Source of the DNA: Anaeramoeba flamelloides
Taxonomy: Eukaryota > Metamonada > Anaeramoebidae
DNA: 64,000 bases
Assembly: GCA_027625915.1 (NCBI GenBank)
Contig: JANTQA010000023.1
Span: 21,080,001-21,144,000 of the forward strand
Direction: 5' to 3'
Shown: positions 18,986 through 31,467 of the stretch, one piece after another
How the letters are laid out: each line of letters begins with the position of its first letter
Position numbering within the stretch: position 1 is the first letter of the stretch
The notes under the pieces: generated by a model
Told to the model about the DNA's origin: nothing
What the model saw: the letters and a program-made list of their open reading frames with translations, nothing else
Databases searched by the model: none
Translations under genes and position numbers: made by a program

Positions 18986-21265
18986 ATTTCCAAAGGTTTG
19001 TATGTCTTCAATTTCAAACAAATTGTTTTCTTTTTGTAGAAAACCAAATTATTTAAATCTAACACACATTTGTGGTTGTTTTGCAAGTCTCTAAATTTGA
19101 GAGAGTAAGTGTTTAGTAACTTTCCTTTAGATAAAAATAATACATTTGAAATTCAAAAAAAGAAAAAAAGAATAATCCATTGAGATCTCAAAAAGCTTCA
19201 ACAAGAGACAAAACTTGGAAAATAACACAAATATTTTTAAAATTTTATATTCAAACCTTTTAAATCGAAAATTGAGTGTCACTCTTTGGCTCTTTTTTCG
19301 AAAAAAATCATGTTTTTTCAATCATAATTATTAGAGATCGATTACACATCACATGTTGGTTGGTTGTTTTTAATTAGTATTGCGGAATCCAAATAATTAA
19401 ATAAAGTGTTTTTTTCCCTTTCAAAATTTTATTCTTTACTAGACTAATAAACAAAAAAAAAATCTATTTGTAATTTAATAGCTAATTCAATAAAAGAATT
19501 ATTACACCATGAAACTAAAAAATAAAGTTCAAATAGGCTTACTACAAAATATTTCTTACTTTGGAACTATTTTCATTAATGAATAATTATTTGTAAAAGT
19601 TTGGTCGATTTTTCTCATTTTTGAATAGTTCAAAATCCAACCTATTTCTGAATTATTTAAAAAAAAATTATTTTTTTCGAAAAAAGATTGAAATCTTATT
19701 ATATTATTGAAGCTGGTGTACCAAAATACGTTTTAAAAATGAAACCACGAAGTTCTGAATTAACTAAGAATAAAAAATCTACTTATTTTCAAAATATGTA
19801 ATAATTATTTTAAACTTAAAAAAAAATAATATTTTGATTTGAAGAATAAACCAAATCAATTTTTTTAATTTAATAAAATAAAAAAATCTGAGAAAAAAAA
19901 ACTAAGGAACCTAATTAAAAATTCTGCAATATTACTTTTTTAAAAAACTGGATAATTCAACTTATAATTTAAAGAAATACTTTTTAATTTGATTATTTAT
20001 AACCAATAATTAATAACCCAATCTTCATATTTTCAGTGGGTCATTAACAATACAAAGATTATATGTGTCAAGAGAATTTACAATCATTTTTCAATTGTTT
20101 AAAGATTTTCAAACGTATTAAACTAATTCAAAATAATTAATAATTTTAATAAAAAAAAATAATAATAGATATTATCAAATATCTGATTTTAATAAGAACA
20201 ATTCCTTTTTTATACCACGAGTACTTGAAAAAGAATATTACCTAGTATTTTAGATTTCAAGAAATTTAAGAAATATTTGTGAAATAAAATAAATGATCAA
20301 TTTTTTTCGATCCTCAAGGATTCAATATTGGATTTATTTTTATCATTTTTGTAGTTTTAAAATAAGATTATTGTGATAAGATTTTTGTTCATACAGAATC
20401 TCAGAAATTACTAAAAAGTGAGATTTCTTCAAAATAAAAATTTTTGACAAATTTTTGTATTCTTTTTTGATCTAAAAATCCATAACAAAAAAATCTTAAT
20501 CTTTTTACTGAAAATTTCAATTAGGAGAAATGAAACACTTTTAAAAATGATAACTCATCTCTCTAAAGTTTATAAATGAGTTTGTATAATCAGGACTCAT
20601 TGTATCCTTGTGTAAATAATTACTCTATTACCTTTGGGAAAAAAAATAAATAAAAGTTAATAGTCCCTTAACGTAATTACTTGACCCTTAAACAAAATAT
20701 TTTTTCAATTTTTCTTTTTTACCTTTTATTCATTTTTTGCAAGAAAATATTTTACTTTTTTATTATTTCTTATTGAGAACAAACCTATCCTTATTGAAAA
20801 GAATAATAAATAAATCTTTTAATTTCATTATTTGACTATTTTGAATACTGATAAGTATTTTGAAACTATTTTTCTTTGTTCTTACTTTTTAATTCAATTA
20901 GACTACAAAATTGTATTTCGAGAGTATGTCTTGATTCTCTTTTTGGGTTTTATGAGAACTTATGAAAGTTTCTTACTCCTTAAAATAGTAAATGTTAATT
21001 ACGTTAATTGTGAGAAATTTAAATTTGATATGAATCGTATTCAAAGATCCAAGTTTTGTTGGTGGTTATTAAACAATTTTTTTAAAATGTTCCAAATTGA
21101 ATTTAGTCCAAACTACCAATTGGTAAACTTTGAAGAATTTTAGTTGACATGTTATTTTATTTATTTTTTGTTTGTAATTTTTTCAATCCAAGACACATAA
21201 AAGCGAATATCTTTTTTCAAGATTCTTCTTTTGAAAGCGAACCATCTATAAAATAATTCTTTGTA
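18986..21265. other. Intergenic region upstream of the SAPS gene
   Basis: About 2.3 kb of AT-rich sequence. A 103-codon open frame at 20832-21143 lacks any recognisable domain and begins without ATG. I do not call it a gene. Confidence 0.4.
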
Positions 21266-24200
21266 ATGAGCTTTTGGGACCTTCCTTTTCTAAGTAGTAC
21301 ATTAACCAAACTATTAGAATCAGAATCTTTTACAATAGAAGATCTTTTTGAAGATGAAAACTTTCTTGATGAATGCCAAGGAATTAGAATTGCCCAGAAT
21401 GAAAAATTGCTAAAATTGTAAATTAATATATTTTTTTTTTTTCTTTTTGTCTTTCTTCAAATCTAACTCAAATTTGTTTTTTTTTTGTTTCCCTAAAGTT
21501 TATCGAAAAAGGACACAATAAGACAAATTCTTCAATACTTACTGGTTCCTCCATCAAAAAACATCACTGACAAAAGTGTTTGTATAAAATATCCCTTTCT
21601 TGCGAACAAGATTATGCAATGTAAATGTGATCAAATAGCTGAAGAAATATCAAAAAATGAATCACTTATGGACATCATTTTCTCAACACTAAAGCAACCA
21701 AAGCCACTAAATACGGTTTACTCAAGTTATTTCTCCCAAACAATTTCGATTCAGCTCCAAAAGAGATGGGATCAGGTTTGATTTTTTCTTTTTGTTTTTT
21801 TCTTTTCCATTTTTGTTTTTCCTTAAAATTTTGTAAGAACTTGTGGTTGATCTAATTCCACAACAAAAGCGAAAAATAGATTTAAGACATCAATAAGTCT
21901 TTTTTTATTTGATTTTTGTAAATTAAATATTTGTTAGATTTTTTGACTTTTTTTCAATTTTCTATTTCCAATCCCACAAAATAAAAATTTCCTCAAGACA
22001 AAAGCTCTGAATTATTACTCAGTTTCTTTGGAGATTTTCTTATTTGGGTACCTCCATTTTATATCCAGGAAGTCGGATCATTTTACCATTTTTAAAAATT
22101 GTAATTGTGGTGACATTAACTTTATAGAAAAAAAGATTTTTTGCAGGTCAATTAGATCTTACAACTTTAAAACCAAAACACCATTCGTGACTCTATTTGT
22201 GAAAATAACCCAAACCAAAAAAGAGTTGAATCTCTAATTTTTCGATTTTTTGAACATTTTTTAAGGAAGTAAGTACATTTTATGATTTTGAAAAATTTTC
22301 ATTGTGTTAACATTACTTACTGAAAAATATTTTTTGACTGCCACCATGATATATTGAAACTTTGAAACCAAAACCTCATTCAGAGTTCTGTTTGTAAAAA
22401 GAAAAGAACCCAAAAGTAAATCAGACTTTATATTTTATTTTTCGATTTTTTGAACATTTTTTTTTTGATTAAATATTTGGTTTTATTAAATTTGGGTTTT
22501 GGATCTAGAACACTTGTGCAAATAAGTGACGTCTTAATATTTTAAGTTTTTTTACTAAATTTTTCATATTTCAAAAAACTATAAAATTTTTCATATGTGC
22601 CCCGACGGGAGAGATTTTTTTTCAGCGGATTTGAGGATTATAAGATCAAAAAATTCGATTTAATAATAGAATAAAAATAATTGGGAAGAAGCAGAAATTC
22701 AAAAATCGAAAATAATTTTCAATTACCCGAAATCAAAACACAAAAACAACCCCCAGAGTTTTTATTCCAAACATTTATTTACTTTTATTCAATTAAGTGT
22801 TTTTTTTTTAATTAAAAACTTCTCCCGTCGGGGCACATATGAAAAATTTTATAGTTTTTGGAAAAATGACAAATTTAGAAAAAAAACTGAAAATATTAAG
22901 GCACCACTTATTTGCACATGTGGAATGTGTTTATAGGGAATCCTTTAAATTAATCAAAGAGTAAACCAAAAAAATAGACTCAAAAAGGTGTGCATTTGAA
23001 ACAAATATTTTCTTTTAGAAGACCAAACATGAAAGATTACCTTTCCAAATAAATCTGTTGAAATCAAGAAATCAAATAAGAATAAAATCGATAAAAGATT
23101 ATTTCCGAAGATTGGTTTTCTTTATCTTCTTAGTTTGCATGAATACAAACTATTTTTTCCCTTGTATTTCTCGTATAATTACTACCGATAAATTCAAATA
23201 AATATCTGCAAATTTTTACTTCATTTTCCATTTTACAAATTTTTTACACAAGCTTTGAAGAAAGCATTTTATTCTTTTAAATGTTAAAAAACTTTGTAAA
23301 ATCGGTTGTGATTCAAAAGGTACTTTCTCCTGAGTTGTTTTAAAAGTTAAGCGAATAGATTACAAAATGGGAAATTGGACTAAAAATTTTATAAAATATA
23401 TTTGTTTTTATCAGTATTTATTATTATTTAATAAAACATTTTTTTACAAATTTGCTTTCAAAATTCAATTTTCAAATATTTTTATCAAAGCAAACCAAAA
23501 ATAAAGAATACTATTTCAAAAATTAAAGTAAAGGAGTTGAATTCCCGGAATAAAAAAACAATAACAAAAAAATTCAACCCATAATACAGTCAGTTCCATT
23601 TTTGAGGCACAAACTTCAACGAAATTTAAGGCACAATGGAAATCTCAAATTAAGACAGAAAATTCGGATTCTAGACAAAATAATTTGTGTTAAAAAAAAT
23701 TCCAAAAAAATGTGCCTTAAAAGTGAAACTGACTGTAATGGAAAATAAATAATTATAAAATCAAACCAATTCTTCCAATAAATCTTTATTTCTGAAGAGT
23801 AATATAAAAAAACATCCTATTTTCTCGAACCTAACCAAGACTTAAATGAACCAAATGAAAATAGGAGATTTAAATGCATTTTGGAAATTCTTTTGAAATA
23901 AAAAGTAATTTATTTCTTAAAAAATTTACAAACGAAAGTATTTTCATGAAGAATTAAAAACAAAACCAAATATGAAATAGTGGTTGTATTAAATCTACCA
24001 GATCAGAGCTTGTAATAAATGATTTTTATTTATTTTTTCTTGATCAATCTTTTCATTTTTTTTAGATTCCATTTTTTTAGTTGATATGAAAATATATTAT
24101 ATTAGGATATATTCAACTCTTGTATTTATTAAAATATTAATGTATTTGGTTAAAGAAATGATTTGAAGAATTCGGTTTCGTATAAACTGCGGAACTCAAA

Positions 24201-27200
24201 ATTTGAAAAATGTACTTAATTCCTTAATTCAATTTTTGATTTCATTAAATTCTGTTTTGTATCTAGAATTGTTTTTATAGGGAACCCTTTAAATTAATCA
24301 AAGAGTAAACCAAAAAAAAAAAAAAAAAATAGACTCGAAAAGGTGTATATTTTAAACAAATCTTTTTTTTTTTTTTTTTTTGAAGACCAAACAAAAAAGA
24401 TCATATTTCCAAATGAATTTGTTGAAATCAAGAAATTAAATAAGAATAAAATCCGGCCAAATCCTATTTTCAAGAATTGTTATCTTTATCTTTTAAATTT
24501 GGAAGATATCAAAAAAAGAAATGATTTTACCCACCCACCCCCAACTATAAGAGTTGAGAAATTTCATCATTATTTATGAAAATATCATTATCAACTTAAA
24601 AAAAAAAATAAGATTTAATATTTTATTTTATTAAAAAAATTTAAATAATCAAGTTCTGATTAGTATTTTTTTTTTATAGTTTTATTTTTCCCCTTTTATT
24701 GAAATTTGAAGTCAATTTTTTTCAGAATAAAATACTAATAAAATTCTCCTAAATATTCTCCAAAAAATATATTATTAATTATTTAATTTTCTTTTCTTTA
24801 ACTGATAATGAATAGACTTGGAAATATTTTCAAGAAAAAAATATAATTGAAGAACTATTTAATTACGCTGACGACACTTCGGTTAAAGACCTATTAGTAT
24901 CTATTTTAATAGGTTTTCAAGATAGAGAATTACTAGAACAAATTGAAATGGTAAATTACACCTTTATTAATTTTTAATTATTATTTGTAATAAAAGTCTT
25001 TTTAAAATTTTTACATTTATTCGGAAATCATATTGAAATAAATTTCAAAATAATAATATAAAAATATAACATAGTTAATCAAGAAGCAACAAATTGTGGA
25101 GAAAACCATTCAATCGTTTAATGAGGATCAAACAATCAAGGTACAATCACATTCTTTTTTTAAAAAAAGTTAAACAAATTTATTAAAAACTTTATTTTCG
25201 AATTACATATCGACTAACATATGAATAAATAAAATAAAATTAACATTTTCAACGGAATATTAATACTATTTTGAAGAAAAAAATAAATATTTTGTAGATA
25301 TGAATTTTAAATTTCTAAATAATTTTGAATTTTTAAAAACTCTACACATTTCAAAATTTAAAAAAAAAAACAATAGAAATTAAATTAATTGATAAATTAG
25401 AAAATAATTTTTTATTTTTGAAAAAAAATTATCAACATTATTTTGAAAATTATTTTAACCATTAATACATTTTATATTGAACAATAATTACCGAAAATAT
25501 TAATACCTTCTATAATAGTTTAACCGTAATATATCGCAGATATTGCTAGAAGTTGGAATTTATACCAGTAAAGCACCTTATAAATTATTTTATGAAAATT
25601 TAACAAGCAGATCTAATTTAAAGCAACTTTTCGAACTCCTAATAAATTCTGTAAGAATTTTTTTCCTCGATCATTATTTAACTGATGAAATTTATCCAGT
25701 TTTCTTTCAATTCAAATGCAATTACATATTTTTTTATATAAAAATTCATTTTTTCGGAAATATTTTGGTATTCTATAAAATGAATTTATTCACTAAAATA
25801 TACCCAAAAAAAATAATTTTTTTTGGGACTGCCCATCTGATGAAAACAATCAAAAAAATTGGATTTAAGAATCAATCCAAATAAATAACTAAAAGAATAA
25901 TAGTTTTGATACCATCCGAAATTAAGACTCATTATTTATTGTGTTAATTTTGGTTAATGATAATGAAAATTATGACTCTTTATTGAAATTTCTCAAAAAA
26001 AGTTAGAAATTAGGGAAGTTTCACCGAGTTTCTTAGAGTGTAGCAGAGAGCCAAGGTTTTCTTGAGGTTTTCTATTTTATTTGTAAAATCTATTGATTTT
26101 CGTTAGGTTTTTTGATTTATTTGTCAAGTGTTCTAGGTTTTTTTTGAGTTTTCTATTTATTTGTCAAGTGTTCTAGGTTTTTTCCAAATAAACAGAAAAC
26201 TCAAGAAAACCTAACAGAACTTTTTTTTTGTTTAATTTTTGTAATATAAAGAAAATAAAATAAATTTTCTTTACATTTCAAAAAGTAAAAAAAAAAAAAA
26301 ACTAACGGTGCTTTTCCAGGATTCAAAAGAATTAAATAAAATTATGATTTGACTCAATTCTTTTAAATTTAAAAAAACCTAACGACAAGTGCCGTAGAGT
26401 GCCTAGTTTTTTTTTCAATTTTTGAAATGAAAAGAAAATTAAATAAATTTTCTTTACATTTCAAAAAGCAAAAAAAACCTAACGGCAGTTTTCCAGAATT
26501 CAAAAGAATTGAATAAATTCTATTATTTTACTCCATTCTTTCGAATTCTGGAAAACCTAACGGCTGAAAGAGGAAATTAATTTCCTCTCTTTAAAATAAA
26601 AAAAAAAAAAATTTAACTTTCATAATTAGCCTTAAAAAAAAAACAATAAAAATAAATAAATAAAAAAGTTTTTTTTTTGATTGTTTTATATACTTTTTTA
26701 CACTAATTACTGTAGATTAGAATGGTTAATTGAATGAACAATTATTTTCCAATATTATCTGATTAAATATAATGAACTTTTCTTTTTTTATCTCTTTCTT
26801 ATTCTTCTCTTCTTCTCCTTCTTCTTCTTCTTTTTTAATAGGAAAATAAGAATAAAATATCAACAGTCCGTTTACCAATTATTAATTTATTAACAGGAAT
26901 CTTAGAAAATATTCAGAAAAACTCTGAACAAGATCATCAAATTTATGAAATTATTATTGAAAGAATTGATGAACTCACACAAATATTATTTCAAGAAATT
27001 GTAATAAATTCAACATTTAAATATTAATATTGTTAATTAATTAATTATTTCTTATCTTTTCAATATTTTTCATTTCTTTGAAAATAATATCTTAAATTCC
27101 AATATTTCAAATAGTCAGGTATCGTTAAATATAAAATGATTCACTTTTTTATTAAAGTTAATCAGGAAAAAAATTTAAAAATTGAAAAACTATTTCGCAA

Positions 27201-27338
27201 AAAAAAAATAATTCAATTTATGATTGTAAGTTTCCTTCTTTTCCCCCATCTTTATTAGATACATATATAACAATTATTAATATTCAAGAAATCCTAACAC
27301 TATAATTTCAAAACAATTTTCCCATTAAATGATAATAC

Positions 27339-27370
<32 letters not shown>

Positions 27371-28132
27371 TATTCGTTTATCCATATATACATTACATTT
27401 AAAAATATGATTTTTTAAATATAGGATCAATTATTCGAGAACAAATGGAATTCTTGTTTACATAATTTAATTACTGATTTAATAACTGGCATATTAAAAA
27501 CAAGAAGTGAAAAATATGTTGAACATCTCTTAAAAGAATGCAAATTGCCAAATAAAATTTTAACAAATATAAATGAATATATTTTTAAAGAAACGGAATT
27601 ACAATTAAAGAAAAATAACAACAACACGAAATATTCACTCGGGTTGCCGCAAATATTTGGCTATTTAGTACATTTAATTATTATTTCAAACCAAATTGTA
27701 AAAGTGTGTTCACATTATACCAATCTAGCAATTATGATTCACGAAGTTGAGGGTTGGGAAGAATATGTAAATAACTTTTTAACAGAACAAAATAAATTAA
27801 ATAATTATACCCAAACCACAAAGAATAAGAAGAAAAAAATTATTGGGAAAAGCAATGAAATTTTTTCTCAAAGTTTTGATAGATTATCATTGAATAATTC
27901 TGAGGATTATACCAATTTAAATAGCTTGGGTATTTATAATAAAAACGATGAAAAAACTATTTTAAATAATGAAGATTGGTATGGAAATGAAAATTATGAT
28001 GAATACAAATCAGATTTCATTTTTGAAATTCCAGAGAAATTGGATCAAGAAGAAGACCAAGCAATAAATTATGATCCATTTGAAAAAAATTTTGGCGAAT
28101 GTGATCAATATAATGGTGTGGGGTTTTTCTAA
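21266..28132 (+). CDS. SAPS-domain protein (PP6/Sit4 phosphatase regulatory subunit)
   Basis: Seven exons: 21266-21417, 21499-21775, 24816-24950, 25084-25140, 25540-25650, 26842-27000 and 27425-28132. They join in frame to 532 residues. All introns are GT-AG; the first is phase 2, the rest phase 0. The start MSFWDLPFLSSTL and the following LFEDENFLDECQ match the N-terminus of Sit4-associated/PP6R proteins. CIKYPFLANKIMQC (about residues 77-90) and LNTVYSSYFSQTI match the core SAPS helices. Exon 7 has WNSCLHNLITDLI and LPQIFGYLVHLIII, the usual C-terminal part of the domain. SAPS subunits scaffold the catalytic phosphatase PP6/Sit4 in cell-cycle and growth signalling. It is shorter than animal PP6R (about 800-1000 residues), with an acidic tail. 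Intron 2 (3,040 bp) and intron 5 (1,191 bp) are packed with repeats. Confidence 0.9.
22485..23140. repeat. Dispersed repeat R, partial copy in SAPS intron 2, split by a MITE
   Basis: The parts on both sides of the MITE at 22511-22922 align with 24236-24500 in the same intron (shared CTAGAA, TTTATAGGGAA, TTTAAATTAATCAAAGAG, GTTGAAATCAAGAAAT). Confidence 0.75.
22511..22922. mobile_element. CACTA-like MITE with 3-bp target duplication
   Basis: 412 bp with inverted arms of about 100 bp (22511-22615 and 22818-22922). The ends are CACTTGTGCAAATAAGTG and CACATGTGCAAATAAGTG. The arms close on the GC-rich ATGTGCCCCGACGGGAGA. GAA is present on both sides (22508-22510, 22923-22925). The paralogous sequence at 24261-24290 lacks the element and has a single GAA. 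CAC termini and a 3-bp duplication fit the CACTA/CMC group. No transposase. Confidence 0.85.
23587..23735. mobile_element. CAGTCAGT MITE, copy 15, internally deleted
   Basis: TA-flanked, 149 bp. The left arm is complete but the inner part of the right arm is missing. It lies in SAPS intron 2 and is more diverged than the LINE copies. Confidence 0.9.
23795..24500. repeat. Dispersed repeat R, copy A
   Basis: Shares CATCCTATTTTC, TTGAAATAAAAAGTA, TTTATTTATTTTTTCTTGAT and TGTATTTGGTTAAAGAAAT with 35285-38250 and 41880-42320. This copy holds the uninterrupted target sites for the elements inserted in the other copies: TTAA at 24150-24153 for the pair at 36083-38138, and GAA near 24267 for the CACTA-like MITE at 22511. 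Confidence 0.75.
25990..26612. repeat. Hairpin-module array 2, in SAPS intron 5
   Basis: The same modules as 18440-18985, in the opposite orientation. At the right end is a perfect 20-bp palindrome AGAGGAAATTAATTTCCTCT (26569-26588). Before it are TTTTCCAGAATT...AATTCTGGAAAA (26490-26554), a TTTGAAATG...CATTTC hairpin (26418-26465), a further Cca-type hairpin at 26311-26378, another at 26221-26300, and TTTTCTTGAG-type arms at 26055-26215. CCTAAC/GTTAGG borders the units. The spacer AAGTGCCGTAGAGTGCCTAG lies at 26387-26406. TTTGTCAAGTGTTCTAGG is directly repeated at 26120 and 26160. Confidence 0.85.
27339..27366. repeat. Poly-A run in SAPS intron 6
   Basis: 28 consecutive A residues. Confidence 0.98.
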
Positions 28133-28957
28133 TTTTATTAAGAATTATTTTTTTTTTGAAAATTGGTATATTTCTTCCAAAAAAATATTACTATTAATGA
28201 GCCATTTGTCTAAATCACATAAATATAAAATTAATATATTTTGTTTCTTTCTTTTTTTTTTTTTTTTCAGAATTTAATTTGATAGTTTTTTGATTATAAA
28301 CGAAAATTCAAAATTTTTGGAAAAAGTTAAAACAATTAAAATACCAGGAATACCACAATAATAAAATATCCTGAAATTTGTAAATAATTTTGGTTTTTGA
28401 ACATATTTATGTCTATATTTGCTTTTTTTTTTGTTTCATTTTTTAAATTACATAATCTGTTTCGTAAGATCTGAAATTTTTTTTCAACAATTGATATGAT
28501 GATAAAATTGAGTTCGTTTAAAGAGAAAAAATTATTAAAATTAGTCGATGGTATCTAACCATTTGATCGATCAATAATTGTTAATGAAATTGAAACAAAT
28601 TAGAAAATAATATTTTTTTTTTTTAGAATTCTTCAAAATGTTGGATATTGATTTCATTTTTTTTTTCAGTTTTTTCTTTTTAATTTGTTTTTCAGAAATC
28701 AATTCAAGAGAAAAAAAAAATAATGAAAATCTAAATTAACACTAAGAAAATGGAGGTTATGTGATTTCATTTAAATTTGAATTCTTTTTTACATTATAAT
28801 AAATTTATTTTTCCGCGAACATTTAAATATATTTGTTAAAAAAATTATTTTAATCAGAAAAATTAATATTGGTTTTCTAAAACTCAAAATCTTATTTTTA
28901 TTAGAAATAATTAAGAATTTAGAGTGATGATATGGAAAAAAATAATTATTCATAAAG
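28133..28957. other. SAPS 3' flank and dispersed repeat
   Basis: No gene. 28400-28600 contains a repeat marked by GGTATCTAACCATTTGATCG, also found at 49330-49500 (diverged) and, inverted, at 55580-55745. Confidence 0.5.
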
Positions 28958-29345
28958 GTCCTAGGAAAGTCAAGTATTTAGGTATTGGACTTTAAAAAAA
29001 AAAAAGTTCATTTAATCGAAAATGAAAAAGAAAAAAATAGTTTGAAATTTGTTTGATAGATATAAATATATTTTTGTACAAAATTTAATTTCTTTATTGG
29101 AAGTATAAAGAGTTTATTAAAAACAATAATTTTATCACAATTATATTATAGATTGGCAATTTTAATTCTACAAAAAATGAATTAAAATATATCGATATTT
29201 ATATTAAATATAGATCACAAGATGTATTAAAAATCCAAAAATGTAAATTAAAAAATATTATTCATTGAGAAAGTAGGGCTGATTTCATTAAAACAAGAAT
29301 AATTAAAAGTAAATTTAAATTTAGTGAAAAAATAAACTATCTTTA
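28958..29345 (+). pseudogene. LINE reverse-transcriptase fragment
   Basis: The translated pieces GPRKVKYLGIG, then SIKSLLKTIILSQLYYRLAIL, then DVLKIQKCKLKNII match the thumb and following region of the LINE at 293-8232 (LYLGIWLDKKTH; HSQLLYGLEIF). The fragment contains stops and shifts and has no obvious poly-A or target duplication. Confidence 0.55.
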
Positions 29346-29474
29346 AAAACTCTTTTTTAGTCAAAGTGGTCCAGTTTTATTGAAGAGGATGAACATATTC
29401 TAGGAGTTTAATTCATTATTCTTCTCAAAATAAAATTTCAATTTTTTAATCTAACAATTTTTTCTCTTTTAGAA

Positions 29475-29765
29475 TGTTTTTTTTTTTTGTATTTTTTTTG
29501 CTTTTTTTTTTATTTTTGTCATATTTTTGTTTTTTCTTTATTTTTTTTTTTTTTCATCTAATCCACAAAAAGTAAATTCGAAAAAAAAAAAAAAAAATAC
29601 TTTTAAACTCCAAATTAACATTAAGAGAATTTTGACTTTATATTTTCTTTTAAAATGGATACTTTTACAATTAAAAAATATCATTGTCAAAAATTTTAAT
29701 TTCCTAAAGAAATTGAGAATTTTGCATGAGACGTTCCAATGAAAGTTCACAAAATTTTTTTTTAA
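29475..29765 (+). repeat. Dispersed repeat S, copy A
   Basis: Aligns with the reverse complement of 33440-33665 (shared TTAACATTAAGA, TTTTCTTTTAAAAT, TTTACAATTAAAA, TTCCAATGAAA). Preceded by a long T-rich tract. No coding potential. Confidence 0.65.
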
Positions 29766-31467
29766 CATTTTATTTTATTTTGAAAATTTATGGTTTTTTA
29801 GTCATTTCTTTTTTGATAAGGGATTTTAATCTGAATTTTATTATTCCTCGTATTTCTAAACAATTTCATTTTGGTTTATTCTTAAAAAAAAAAAAAAAGT
29901 GAATTTTTCTTTTTTGCATGGGAACTTTGATTGAAAGGGAGTTTATATTTATAAAATAAAATAATTGGATATTCTGATATTGTTTTAATTTTAGTTTTTT
30001 TTGAAAAATTATCATTTTGAAATAATATTTACTGACAAAATAAAAAAATTAACTTGAAATGGTACAAAAAGTAAAATCTGTTAATAACTCTAAAAATTGG
30101 TTTCATATTTAAATTTTCCAGAGTTTTGAGAAATCATATAAATGGACTTTGATACAAAATCTAAAAGAATGGGAGTAGGAGGTAGAACAATAAGTATTTA
30201 ATCTTTGCCTTGTTTTGTTCATAAATTGAAAAAGATTTTGTATCGTTTGATGTTAAGGGATTAGCATCTGCCAAGGAGAAGCCTAGAATCAACGAATGTT
30301 GTTATTGGACTTAACGAAATTGGTGCTACATTGTTCAAATGTTTCTAAAAAATCGATTAGTCAAGTAGTAATATTTGTTGATCTCATCAATTAAAAATGA
30401 TCTATGTATTAGTACAAAACCCAGCAATTTCAGAATAAAATCTGCATTTCAACATAAATTTAAAAGTTGAATTATCAATATTCAAACTACAGAGTCGCAA
30501 AATATCTTTCTTAAATTTGTGGCGAAATGTAGATTAGTTACTAAAAAATTCGTTTTTTTTTTAAAAATTAAATAATTAACTAAATATATTTTTTTGACAA
30601 ATTATTTCTCAAATCATGTAAATATATTGATGATACAAGTATCTTTATCAAAAGCAAACAAAACTAATCAATATTTGTACTTTTATGTTGATGATTATTG
30701 GATTAATCTTTGAAATTCAAAAATTATTAAAATAGTTACTTTTGGAAGTTCTAAATCTAAATTATTAAATATCTGAATACAGTATTTTGGGTTTCTATTT
30801 TTAGATTTGGAAAAGGAATTAAAAAAAATTTTTTCAAAATGAAATTTTTTAATTGTGATCCTTCGTAAAAAATGTAAAAATTTATTGTGCAATAAGATTT
30901 ATAATAGATTTTTTAGAGCTATTCGAGCCATGGTGCACTAATATCATTTACACCCAATTACAACATACTTTGATTATCGAGAAATCATGAGAATCCCTTA
31001 AACCAATAATTTTCATCGAAATCTTCAAAAAAACTTAAAATTTGTAATCTTCGTTTTTTCTTTTACTGAATTCTTTGTAACCTTTTTTTGTATTACAACT
31101 TTGGATTTCAGATCTCTCTAAAACATAAAAAAAAGATACTATCTTAAACCTTTTTTTATAAAAAGAAATCCCAAGACAAATTCTTCGAATTACTGTTTCA
31201 ACACACTCTCTGAATTATATACCAAAAATTTAATCTTCAAAATATTCTCTCCTTAACGGGCTAAGTGCTTTCCAAGACCAATTTCTTCACATTAAATCAT
31301 AGAATGAAAAATAAAATTTTTACAAATCTCTTGGTTATGGACGTAGTTTTCATAAGGGACAAAATTGAAAAATCTAAATCATTTTTTTGATTTTACTTTC
31401 ATCAGTTAGTCTTAAACCAAGCCAAATAATTTTCTTTTTAACAAACAAAACAAACAAATTCCAAAAA
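29766..31467. other. Intergenic region upstream of UBLCP1
   Basis: AT-rich. 30140-30350 is less biased: a short frame from ATG at 30142 reads MDFDTKSKRMGVGGRT, and a frame near 30270-30345 reads SLESTNVVIGLNEIGA. They do not join through consensus splice sites and I recognise no family. Possibly a decayed gene. Confidence 0.3.

Noticed and set aside
20832-21143. 103-codon frame before the SAPS gene
   Set aside because: Starts without ATG, has no recognisable motif, and shows base composition like its non-coding surroundings.
30142-30350. Two-exon small gene
   Set aside because: The two coding-like pieces cannot be joined by GT-AG sites in a consistent phase and match no family I know.
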